NCBI RefSeq assembly: GCF_034009455.1
Contig: NZ_CP125380.1
Coordinates: 4,105,501-4,169,500, forward strand
Source of the DNA: Pseudomonas sp. P5_109
Lineage (GTDB): Bacteria > Pseudomonadota > Gammaproteobacteria > Pseudomonadales > Pseudomonadaceae
DNA length: 64,000 nt
Direction: 5' to 3'
Shown here: positions 19,909-27,130 of the stretch, in pieces
Layout of the letters: the number at the start of each line of letters is the position of its first letter
How positions within the stretch are numbered: position 1 is the first letter of the stretch
Notes under the pieces: model-generated
Database searches by the model: none
Told to the model about the DNA's origin: nothing
The model's input: the letters and a program-made list of their open reading frames with translations, nothing else
Made by a program: the position numbers and the translations under genes

Positions 19909-20811
19909 CTAGTTCTGTACCTCAGGCACGTCTACATCCGGCGCGTCTGGGGCGTCTGGGGCATCCGCGACATCCTGCCTGGCTGCCCTGGCCTCGGCCT
20001 TGGCCGCCTCTCTGGCCGCGTTCGCATCAACTTTGGCGGCGTTCCTGGTTGCATCTGCAGCTGCCCTCGCGGCATCTCTGGCTGCATCTGCGTCTGCCTT
20101 CGCGGCATCCCTGGCGGCATCTGCAGCAGCCCTCGCTGCATCTCTGGTCGCATCTGCACCCACTACGCCAGCAGCTCTTGCAGCGTCCCTGGCTGCATCC
20201 GCATCAGCCCTGGCGGCGTCCCTGGCTGCATCCGCATCAGCTTTTGCCGCATCCCGGGCGGCATCCGCATCAGCCCTGGCAGCGTCTCTGGCTGCATCTG
20301 CATCATTTTTTGCAGCGTCCCTGGCTGCATCCGCGGCATCGTCGTTATTGTTATTGTTGCCACGGGCATTACCTGGGCCTCTGTTCCCCGCCACAGCACC
20401 ATGGTCAGCGTCGCCGCGCCCCGGGCCGCCATTTCCTGCAGCACCATGATCGCCACCAGCGCCATGATCACCACCAGCACCATGATCGCCTCCAGCACCA
20501 TGATCGCCTCCAGCACCATGATCGCCTCCAGCACCATGATCGCCTCCAGCGCCATGATCACCACCAGCGCCATGGCCGTTGCCGCCACCGTGGCCGCCTC
20601 CGCCGTCACCACCGTGACCGCCACCTCCGGAGCCACCAGAGCCACCGCCACCGCCGTGACCACCACCGCCTCCGCCGCCGCCCCCACCACCGCTGCCGCC
20701 ATCTTTGGCGTACACGCTGGAGAAGCTACCGATGTAATCAGGTACCAGGACAGTCGAGGCCGACAGGACCCCACCAATTGCCAGAGCCAACAAACATTTC
20801 TTGAGAAGCAT
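19909..20811 (-). CDS. Exported glycine-rich protein with 11-residue Ala/Asp/Arg repeats
   Basis: 300 residues from ATG 20811, preceded by GGAGGTGCATC. Residues 1-37 are a signal peptide (LLALAIGGVLSAS core, YAKDGG at the mature start). Residues 38-85 are almost pure Gly with Ser and His; about 85-125 is a tandem six-residue repeat GAGGDH encoded by near-identical 18-bp units. About 155-285 is an 11-residue repeat of the form DADAARDAARA, predicted amphipathic helix like group 3 LEA proteins. The end is Asp/Pro-rich. The N-terminus is shared with the protein at 24559-25311. A palindrome lies 170 bp upstream. Function unknown; a secreted or surface structural role is inferred. Confidence 0.78.
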   Translation of the reverse strand: MLLKKCLLALAIGGVLSASTVLVPDYIGSFSSVYAKDGGSGGGGGGGGGGGHGGGGGSGGSGGGGHGGDGGGGHGGGNGHGAGGDHGAGGDHGAGGDHGAGGDHGAGGDHGAGGDHGAGGDHGAAGNGGPGRGDADHGAVAGNRGPGNARGNNNNNDDAADAARDAAKNDADAARDAARADADAARDAAKADADAARDAARADADAARDAARAAGVVGADATRDAARAAADAARDAAKADADAARDAARAAADATRNAAKVDANAAREAAKAEARAARQDVADAPDAPDAPDVDVPEVQN

Positions 20812-21112
20812 GATGCACCTCCGCTTGGAGTTGCGCCGTCATCTCCGTATCGAACGCAATGTCCAGTGAGTTCCCGGCCGCCCATTGGAGCGGCCAGCCA
20901 ACCGGCACGGCCATTAATCTGCAGCAAAATCGAGCAACTGCGCTTTCCGAACGATCCTTCAGAGCCAGTCAGCATCTATGCGTGGGAAATATTCCCACAC
21001 CTATAGATTAGTTCTGTCAGCCCGTGTGTCAACGACCGAACATCCGGACTCACGCAGACGATGGTCCGGGCCGAGGCGGTGAAACGCATCAGCGCAGGGA
21101 ACCAGGCGGGTA
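20812..21112. other. Upstream region of the glycine-rich gene
   Basis: About 300 bases holding the 5' leader of the glycine-rich gene and the palindrome at 20983-20997. No gene is supported on either strand; reverse frames here are extensions of neighbouring low-complexity sequence. Confidence 0.5.
20983..20997. promoter_or_regulatory. Palindromic operator, copy 1
   Basis: TGGGAAATATTCCCA, extended by one more pair to 7-bp arms GTGGGAA/TTCCCAC around ATA (20982-20998). It lies upstream of the glycine-rich gene starting at 20811. Two more sites with the same GGG-7-CCC spacing occur at 25417 and 24465. Confidence 0.65.
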
Positions 21113-21862
21113 TCAGTAGGTGTGGGTGAAAACCAGCCCAGCCTCGGCATCCGGGCTGGCGTCGGAAAAACCCTTGACGGCATATAACTGAAATTTCCAG
21201 TTCTGATTGAGCTTATGCGTGAGGAAGAGGGTCAGTTCCTTGATCTGGTCGCCCGTGGAAACGACCTTCTGCCGCCAGTCGTAGGACACCCCCGCCGAGG
21301 TCCGCGCGAACACGGGCATGGCGAGTCCCAGGCCGGCGAATATCGGGTTGTCGAAGTCGGAGCCCGACGGGTCGCCGAATTTTTTCCAGCCCAGGGTGGC
21401 GAAACCGGTCACCCGGCCGAAGGCCTTGGCGACATCGACCTGGGCGGAATAGTCGGTTTTGCCGGTGCCCAGGCACTTGTCTTCGTCGGCGGTGGGCAAC
21501 TTGACCTTGCCGATCAGGTCCACGAACAGCCCGCCAATATTGCCGTCAAGCACGGCATAGTCGGCACCGGCGACCGTGTCGCCCAAACCGCTTTCCACCT
21601 TGTCGCAACCGCCGGGCAACGGCTCACCATCAGGGCCGACCGAAGGATTGGTGATGCGCAGCCAGGGCACGGTTAGCTTGTAGGTCATGGGACCGGTTTC
21701 GTATTTCCCCACCAGCGGGACATACCAGGTTTCGGAGGTAGTGCCAGTGCCATAATCGCCCCGGGAGTAGTCGGTTCCGATCGAGGTCGAGAAGGTATCG
21801 GCCAGCGCCGGCAGGGCCAGGCTGGCAAGCCAACCGACGAGCAGGATGCGCTTGGGGTCCAT
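21113..21862 (-). CDS. Outer-membrane beta-barrel protein, transporter-like
   Basis: 249 residues from ATG 21862, chosen for the GAGGTGAAC ribosome site; the frame extends 13 codons further. Signal peptide LLVGWLASLALPALA. The mature protein has alternating short beta-strands (TFSTSIGTDYSRGDYG, WYVPLVGKYETGPMTYKLTVP, WKFQLYAVKGFSD) and ends GLVFTHTY, with the C-terminal aromatic residue expected of outer-membrane barrels. It resembles the Phenol_MetA_deg/transporter group. Cargo unknown. It sits in the middle of the repeat-protein locus and may export or anchor those proteins (inference). Confidence 0.68.
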   Translation of the reverse strand: MDPKRILLVGWLASLALPALADTFSTSIGTDYSRGDYGTGTTSETWYVPLVGKYETGPMTYKLTVPWLRITNPSVGPDGEPLPGGCDKVESGLGDTVAGADYAVLDGNIGGLFVDLIGKVKLPTADEDKCLGTGKTDYSAQVDVAKAFGRVTGFATLGWKKFGDPSGSDFDNPIFAGLGLAMPVFARTSAGVSYDWRQKVVSTGDQIKELTLFLTHKLNQNWKFQLYAVKGFSDASPDAEAGLVFTHTY

Positions 21863-21964
21863 GTTCACCTCGTGTCTTGCGTCATCGAAGTTCACACGCA
21901 TGCTTTGTTGCGTGACTTACACAGCCTAGTGACTTATGGCAAAAGTGCATCATCCCCGCACTGT

Positions 21965-23587
21965 TTAACCCGACCTGCCAGAGTGATCGACTTTTTCAAC
22001 TTTCTCGACCTTTTCGACTTTTTCTACCTTCTCGACTTTTTCTGGTCGCTCAACTTTCTCGACTTTCTCCGGGCGTTCGACCTTTTCAACCTTCTCCGGG
22101 CGTTCGACTTTTTCGACTTTCTCCACCCTCTCTACTTTTTCGACCTTCTCGACCTTCTCGACCTTTTCCACTTTCTCGACTTTGCCGGATTGGTCGACCT
22201 TCTCGACACGCTCTGACTTGCCGGAGTTGTCCACGTTCACCCGTTCTATCTGGTCGCCACCGCCATGACTGTCATTGCCCCCGTGGCGAGTATCCTCGAC
22301 ACCGCTGCCTTCGCTCCCGGAGCGGCCGCTCCTGTCACTGCCCGAGTTCCCCGAGTTGCCGGAATCCCCCGAGTTGCCAGAGCTATTGGAGCCGCTCGAG
22401 TCGCCCGAATTGCCCGAGCCACTTGAGTCGTCCGTATTTTGCTCGCTGCCTCGAACTCGCCCGTGCTGGTTGCTGGCTGGCGAATCGGAGCGCTCGCGGG
22501 GCAATTCGATACGCGTGGCCGTTACGTCACGTGCGCCACTGAACACGCCGATGACCCGCACGCGTCGATCCAGCCCCAGCTCCGAAGGCTGCACACCGAC
22601 AAACGTGGTGTCGCGCGCCAGTGTCACGTTAAAGCCACCCACCACCAGGCGGTGGTCCTGCCGACCCTGTACCAGACCCTCGATCACCGCATTGTGTGCC
22701 CGGCCAATGAAGGGCAGGCTCGGGTCGGGGCGACTTTGGCTGACGTCCAGCTCGCGGCCGGACCACTGGCCGCGCACCAGCATTTCCTGGGCCGGACCTG
22801 GGTGATTGCTGAGTTTGAGGCCCTGCAGATAACCGCTGCGATCCACCGGACCGATGGCACTGGCCTCCTTGAGGCCGGGCGCCCGGTCGATGCGACTGGC
22901 CACCACTTCACCACGGGCATCGCGCAGCCCGCTGACCCGCACGGGATCACCCGCACGCAGGCCGGTAGCGACTTGAGCACCGCTGGCCAGACGCACCGGT
23001 TGCCCCATGACACGCATGGGCAAGGAGTCTCGAGGCAAGGCTGTCAAAGGGCCTTCGTAGACGTGCAGGATCGAAATGCGCCCGGCTTCCAGACCGCGCG
23101 TGGAATTGAACGCTTGCACGGCAACCACTTGGCCGACTGCCAGCTGGGTGCTGGTGGCGGCAATGCCGTTCTCGCTGACTGGGACGTTTTTGTTGAAGTG
23201 CACTTCCACGCCATTGACGCAGATCGAGGCGAACCCGGTGATGGTGCCGACAATGCCAGTGCCACCGATCCCGCCGTTGTCATTGCTGATGCCCGTGCCA
23301 CCCACGCCGCCTGCAACGGCACCAGTGCCGCCAATGCCGCCGGGGCGTTTTTTCAGCGGCGCACCGGTACCGCCCACACCGCCGTTGTCGGTGCTGATGC
23401 CGGTACCGCCCATGCCACCAGGCGCCGCGCCCGTACCGCCAGTGCCACCCGGAGCCTGGATGACCGGCACTTCAATGGTGCCCACGTCATTCTCGCTCAC
23501 GCAGCCTGGGGCGGCTTGCAACACAATCGCAAACCCCAGGCCCATAACGAGGGCAACTGCGCGAATCAGGTGCAGATTGATGGTCAT
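21965..23587 (-). CDS. Exported DUF5666 protein with GGTG and EKV repeats
   Basis: 540 residues. ATG 23587 overlaps the upstream DUF6502 stop (ATGA). Signal peptide in residues 1-26. About 45-115 has Gly-Gly-Thr-Gly repeats, including two near-identical copies of GGVGGTGIS-type units. About 115-350 carries DUF5666 beta-modules (VHFNKNVPVSENG, LAVGQVVAVQAF, RAGDPVRVSGLRDARGEVVASRI, RVRVIGVFSGARDVTATRIEL), small OB-like folds. About 370-440 is Ser/Gly/Asn linker, and the last 90 residues are Glu-Lys-Val triplets with Arg-Pro breaks (VEKVERPEKVEK), highly charged. Likely periplasmic or cell-surface; role unknown. Confidence 0.78.
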   Translation of the reverse strand: MTINLHLIRAVALVMGLGFAIVLQAAPGCVSENDVGTIEVPVIQAPGGTGGTGAAPGGMGGTGISTDNGGVGGTGAPLKKRPGGIGGTGAVAGGVGGTGISNDNGGIGGTGIVGTITGFASICVNGVEVHFNKNVPVSENGIAATSTQLAVGQVVAVQAFNSTRGLEAGRISILHVYEGPLTALPRDSLPMRVMGQPVRLASGAQVATGLRAGDPVRVSGLRDARGEVVASRIDRAPGLKEASAIGPVDRSGYLQGLKLSNHPGPAQEMLVRGQWSGRELDVSQSRPDPSLPFIGRAHNAVIEGLVQGRQDHRLVVGGFNVTLARDTTFVGVQPSELGLDRRVRVIGVFSGARDVTATRIELPRERSDSPASNQHGRVRGSEQNTDDSSGSGNSGDSSGSNSSGNSGDSGNSGNSGSDRSGRSGSEGSGVEDTRHGGNDSHGGGDQIERVNVDNSGKSERVEKVDQSGKVEKVEKVEKVEKVEKVERVEKVEKVERPEKVEKVERPEKVEKVERPEKVEKVEKVEKVEKVEKVDHSGRSG

Positions 23588-24426
23588 GGCTTGGGAGCCG
23601 TCGGTAAGTCGGGATCGGAAGCTTCAGTGTAGAAGTACAGGCCGACCGTGATGCGCTGGCGCGACTCAAGGCTGGGCAGATCGCGGAATTCCAGCTCGGC
23701 GGCGAGTCGATTGAAGCTCAACAGGGCCTGCATCCCCTCGCTGGCAACGGCCTCGCGCAACGCCTCGACGCTCATCGGGGACAGTGCGTCATAGTGGACG
23801 CTGCGTTCAAAAAAGGCCGGCCCCTCGCTGCTCAGGTTGTGTACCGCAGCGCAGGCATGATCGTGCAGGTTATGCCCCAGGTAAGCCGCTTTCTCATCGA
23901 AGCCCTTTTGCGGCACGAAGGCCTGGGCTTCGAGGTGCACGCACTCTTGTTCATCAAGGCGCACGACCCCCAGGCGCAACCACTCATCCAGGACCACCCG
24001 CGCCCTGATGTCCGTGCTGACCTTCGCCACTAGGGCATCAAAGGAACGGTCGCCGCCGACACTGGCCAATCGAGGCAGCGGCAGTGGCTGGCCAGCGTCG
24101 TTGCAGAAAGGTGCGCTGGTCCAGGCATTGACCAGTTGCGCACCGAAGGTGATGTTTTCCGGAAGCGTGGAAGAAGCGGGGTCGCTGCTGTTGCGCAAAC
24201 GCCGTACATCCTTGCGGTGCACGCCGGTGAGCAGGCTGATGCGGCTGTCGGTCGGTGCCTTGTCGTCCAGACGGAACTCACGGTCCGCCACATCGACAAA
24301 AACCTCCTTGAGCAGATCGGCAAACACCAGATAGGTGACGCCTTTGCGCAGCATCAGGCGCACCAGCGGCCGCATGACATGCCGCAGGGCTTTGAGGACG
24401 GAGATGGGCAGCGTGGACGATTGCAT
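23584..24426 (-). CDS. DUF6502 family protein, candidate DNA-binding regulator
   Basis: 280 residues from ATG 24426, preceded by AGGAATTCGCTGA. No signal peptide or membrane segment. Residues about 10-75 look like a winged-helix fold (VTYLVFADLLKEVFVDVA ... DSRISLLTGVHRKDVRRLRN, a recognition-helix-like end). The C-terminal half is mixed helical and unassigned. A palindrome of the TGGGA-5-TCCCA type lies 39-53 bp upstream, and like sites precede both glycine-rich genes, so autoregulation and control of the locus are plausible but inferred. Co-transcribed with the DUF5666 gene. Confidence 0.72.
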   Translation of the reverse strand: MQSSTLPISVLKALRHVMRPLVRLMLRKGVTYLVFADLLKEVFVDVADREFRLDDKAPTDSRISLLTGVHRKDVRRLRNSSDPASSTLPENITFGAQLVNAWTSAPFCNDAGQPLPLPRLASVGGDRSFDALVAKVSTDIRARVVLDEWLRLGVVRLDEQECVHLEAQAFVPQKGFDEKAAYLGHNLHDHACAAVHNLSSEGPAFFERSVHYDALSPMSVEALREAVASEGMQALLSFNRLAAELEFRDLPSLESRQRITVGLYFYTEASDPDLPTAPKP

Positions 24427-24464
24427 TCAGCGAATTCCTGGATAGATAACCCAAGTATAGCCAT

Positions 24465-24479
24465 GTGGGAATTAATCCC
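24465..24479. promoter_or_regulatory. Palindromic operator, copy 2
   Basis: TGGGAATTAATCCCA, 39-53 bp upstream of the DUF6502 start. Arms TGGGA/TCCCA with a five-base AT spacer, matching the other two sites in arm sequence and spacing. Close to the expected promoter of the DUF6502-DUF5666 operon. Confidence 0.6.
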
Positions 24480-24558
24480 ATGAGCCCACGCGCGTATTTT
24501 TTGCGGTGCCTCATACAAAACCGCTCCCCCGGGTTTTGTATGAGGTCGTCAGGCCGCT

Positions 24559-25311
24559 TCAGGTCCGGCTGTTGTCGTCGCCAGGTTCGCCGCCAGCATG
24601 GACGCCATTGTCGTCACCCGGCTCACCACCAGCATGGACGCCATTGTCGTCACCCGGCTCACCGCCGACATGGACGCCATTGTCGTCACCCGGCTCACCA
24701 CCGACATGAACGCCATGATCGTCACCCGGCTCACCGCCGACATGGACGCCATGATCGTCACCTGGCTCGCCACCGACGTGAACGCCATGGTCGTCACCCG
24801 GTTCTGCATGGGTACCACTGCGACCGGAGTTCGAGTTTCCAGAGCTGGCATGGCCTGAATTCCCATTGCCACTGCCATGGTCGCTGCCGCTATGGCCACT
24901 GTTGCCGCCATTCCCACTGTTGCCACCGCCACCACTGTTGCCGCCATTGCCACCGCTGTTACCACCGTGGCCTCCACTACCGCTGCCGCCACCGCTGTTA
25001 CCACCGTGGCCGCCACTACCGCTACCGCCACCGCCACCGCCGTTACCGCCGTTACCGCCGTGGCTTCCACCACCGCCACCGCCGTTGCCACCACCACCGC
25101 CACCACCGTTACCGCCACCACCGCCACCGCCGTTGCCGCCACCACCGCCACCGCCGTTGCCACCACCACCACCACCACCACCACCACCATCCTTGGCATA
25201 GGCACTGGAGTCATGGGAAATGGAATCCGGGACCAAAACGACGGAAGCCGAGAGGACGCCACCGATTGCCAGCGCCAGTAAACCTTTTTTGAACAGCAGG
25301 TAAGTATTCAT
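24559..25311 (-). CDS. Exported glycine-rich protein with 12-residue repeats
   Basis: 250 residues from ATG 25311 with AGGAGAATGCACG upstream; the frame runs 23 codons further to 25380. The signal peptide is closely related to that of the 19909-20811 protein (LLALAIGGVLSAS, then VLVPD, then YAKDGG). Residues about 40-155 are Gly/Asn/Ser-rich. The C-terminal 90 residues hold seven copies of a 12-residue unit GGEPGDDxGVHxG (x is His in the first copies, Asn in the later ones), encoded by near-identical 36-bp units, an acidic His-containing array that might bind metal ions. Secreted or surface role inferred; function unknown. Confidence 0.76.
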   Translation of the reverse strand: MNTYLLFKKGLLALAIGGVLSASVVLVPDSISHDSSAYAKDGGGGGGGGGGNGGGGGGGNGGGGGGGNGGGGGGGNGGGGGGSHGGNGGNGGGGGGSGSGGHGGNSGGGSGSGGHGGNSGGNGGNSGGGGNSGNGGNSGHSGSDHGSGNGNSGHASSGNSNSGRSGTHAEPGDDHGVHVGGEPGDDHGVHVGGEPGDDHGVHVGGEPGDDNGVHVGGEPGDDNGVHAGGEPGDDNGVHAGGEPGDDNSRT

Positions 25312-25416
25312 CGTGCATTCTCCTGGAGATTGACCGCGAACCGTGTCAACGCGATTCGCGTTGCAATCCGAAGGCGGCATGGGAGCAAGCTTTACGATTA
25401 TCCTTAATCATCTACG

Positions 25417-25431
25417 TGGGAAATTTTCCCA
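25417..25431. promoter_or_regulatory. Palindromic operator, copy 3
   Basis: TGGGAAATTTTCCCA, with 7-bp arms GTGGGAA/TTCCCAC around ATT (25416-25432). It lies 105 bp upstream of the glycine-rich gene starting at 25311, in the same arm-and-spacer format as copies 1 and 2. Confidence 0.65.
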
Positions 25432-25573
25432 CCCAGTGAAAGCTAGCCCTTTCTGGCGTCAGGTCAACCTGCACAGGAGAAAGGCGACCGACGGTGCACA
25501 CACCAGCGGCTCGGGCACCACCAGAAGGGCTGGAGGGGCGTTACCCGTCAGTGCAGCTATAGACGACAAGCCC

Positions 25574-25588
25574 ATAAGCTCAGCTTAT
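25574..25588. promoter_or_regulatory. Palindrome upstream of phnW
   Basis: ATAAGCTCAGCTTAT has perfect 7-bp arms around a central C and lies about 100 bp before the phnW start. Candidate operator for the aminoethylphosphonate genes; no local regulator gene is present to pair with it. Confidence 0.4.
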
Positions 25589-25686
25589 TTATGACATGTG
25601 ATTAATCGATTTCAATTATTTTTCTTTAAGTGATTTTATTGCGCCATGCATCACTCCCCACAAAAACAACATCGCCGGAGAAGATC

Positions 25687-26853
25687 ATGACCAAAGCTGA
25701 ATTTCCCACCACCCATGCCCTGGCAACACCCGCCCTGGGTGAACCCTACCTGCTGACACCAGGCCCACTGACCACGTCCAAGGCTACCAAGGAAGCGATG
25801 CTGCGCGATTGGGGTTCATGGGACGTTTCTTTCAACCAGGTGACCGCTGAAGTTCGCCAGCATCTGCTGAGCATGGCCGGCGTCGAGGATGACAGCTTCG
25901 CCTGCGTGCCATTGCAAGGCAGCGGCAGTTACTCGGTGGAGGCTGCGTTGGCCACTGCCATCCCTAGAGACGGCAAGGCTCTGGTGCTGATGAACGGCGC
26001 TTATGGCCAGCGTGCCACCAAGACCCTGGAATACCTGGGGCGTGACTTCATCACCCTCGACAAGGGCGATTACCTGCCCCCGCAACCCGAGGAAGTGGAC
26101 GCCTTGCTCAAGGCCAACCCCGACGTCACCAATGTCTTTCTCGTTCATTGCGAAACCAGCTCCGGCATCCTCAACCCATTGCGCGAAATCGCCGATGTGG
26201 TGAAGGCGCATGGCAAGAGTTTGATCATTGACGCCATGAGCTCTTTCGGCGCCGTGCCGCTGACCATCGACGACATCGCTTTTGACGTGGTGGTGTCATC
26301 GGCCAACAAATGCATCGAGGGCATTCCAGGCTTTGGCTTCGTGATCATCCGCCGCTCTGTAATAGAAGCCGCCAAGGGTCGCGCCAATTCGCTGAGCCTC
26401 GATATCTACGAGCAATGGACCTACATGGAGCGCACCGGCCAATGGCGCTTCACGCCTCCGACCCATAGCGTGGTGGCGTTTCACAAGGCATTGGAACAAC
26501 ACAGCGCAGAAGGCGGTGTGCACGGCCGTTTGGCACGCTACACGCGCAACCGCGATGTCCTGGTCTCAGGCATGCGCGAGCTGGGTTTCAAGACCCTGCT
26601 GGAAGATCGTTGGCTGTCGCCGATCATCACCACGTTCTTCAGTCCGGAACATCCGAATTTCGAGTTCAAGCGTTTCTACGATGAGCTCAAAGCCCGTCAG
26701 TTCATCATCTACCCGGGCAAATTGACGGTAGCCGACAGTTTCCGCATCGGCTGCATCGGCCAGATCGACGAACACATCGTCCACCAATTGCTGCGCGCCA
26801 TCGCCGACAGCCTTCTGGCGATGAACGTCGACATGCAAAAGCCGGCAGCCTGA
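25687..26853 (+). CDS. phnW: 2-aminoethylphosphonate--pyruvate transaminase
   Basis: 388 residues from ATG 25687 (CGGAGAAGATC upstream); the frame runs 19 codons further. PLP fold type I class V enzyme, converting 2-aminoethylphosphonate and pyruvate into phosphonoacetaldehyde and alanine. Visible signature: YLLTPGPLTTSKATKEAM at the start, and VSSANKCIEGIPGFGFV with the PLP lysine at residue 208. First step of the PhnW/PhnX route encoded by the next genes. Cytoplasmic. Confidence 0.93.
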   Translation: MTKAEFPTTHALATPALGEPYLLTPGPLTTSKATKEAMLRDWGSWDVSFNQVTAEVRQHLLSMAGVEDDSFACVPLQGSGSYSVEAALATAIPRDGKALVLMNGAYGQRATKTLEYLGRDFITLDKGDYLPPQPEEVDALLKANPDVTNVFLVHCETSSGILNPLREIADVVKAHGKSLIIDAMSSFGAVPLTIDDIAFDVVVSSANKCIEGIPGFGFVIIRRSVIEAAKGRANSLSLDIYEQWTYMERTGQWRFTPPTHSVVAFHKALEQHSAEGGVHGRLARYTRNRDVLVSGMRELGFKTLLEDRWLSPIITTFFSPEHPNFEFKRFYDELKARQFIIYPGKLTVADSFRIGCIGQIDEHIVHQLLRAIADSLLAMNVDMQKPAA

Positions 26854-26888
26854 TCGACCCCTTTAAAGGTCCCGGCCGATTCGAGCAC

Positions 26889-26928
26889 AGGTGCAATGGG
26901 TAGCACCTTTGGGCGGGGATCTTTTTTT
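26889..26928 (+). terminator. Probable terminator after phnW
   Basis: AGGTGC (26889-26894) pairs with GCACCT (26903-26908); a weaker outer stem extends on both sides, and a run of seven T ends at 26928. It lies between phnW and the transporter gene, so it may attenuate rather than fully separate them. Confidence 0.5.
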
Positions 26929-27130
26929 AAACAATGGATGCGGTGACTTATCGCTCGGCAGTGCCGGGCAGGAGTCAGCGATCACAGCAATTCATTAATT
27001 CATGAAGCCTGATGCCATCCACACGGCCATCCAGACGATGGCGTGTGCGTGGACAGGTCTTCTGCACCAAAAACAAAAACAAAAACCAATTAATTGCGCT
27101 GTCTGGCACCTCATACGGGATCAGAACTCC

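Larger units (their letters stand above)
25312..25686. other. Divergent control region, glycine-rich gene / phnW
   Basis: 375 bases between divergent genes. It contains the palindrome at 25417-25431 on the glycine-rich side and a second, different palindrome at 25574-25588 on the phnW side, followed by an AT-rich stretch (25590-25640) suited to a promoter. No gene supported. Confidence 0.6.

Noticed and set aside
20049..20804. His/Arg-rich frame opposite the glycine-rich gene
   Set aside because: Codon mirror of a low-complexity gene; the minus-strand frame has a signal peptide and ribosome site, this one has neither.
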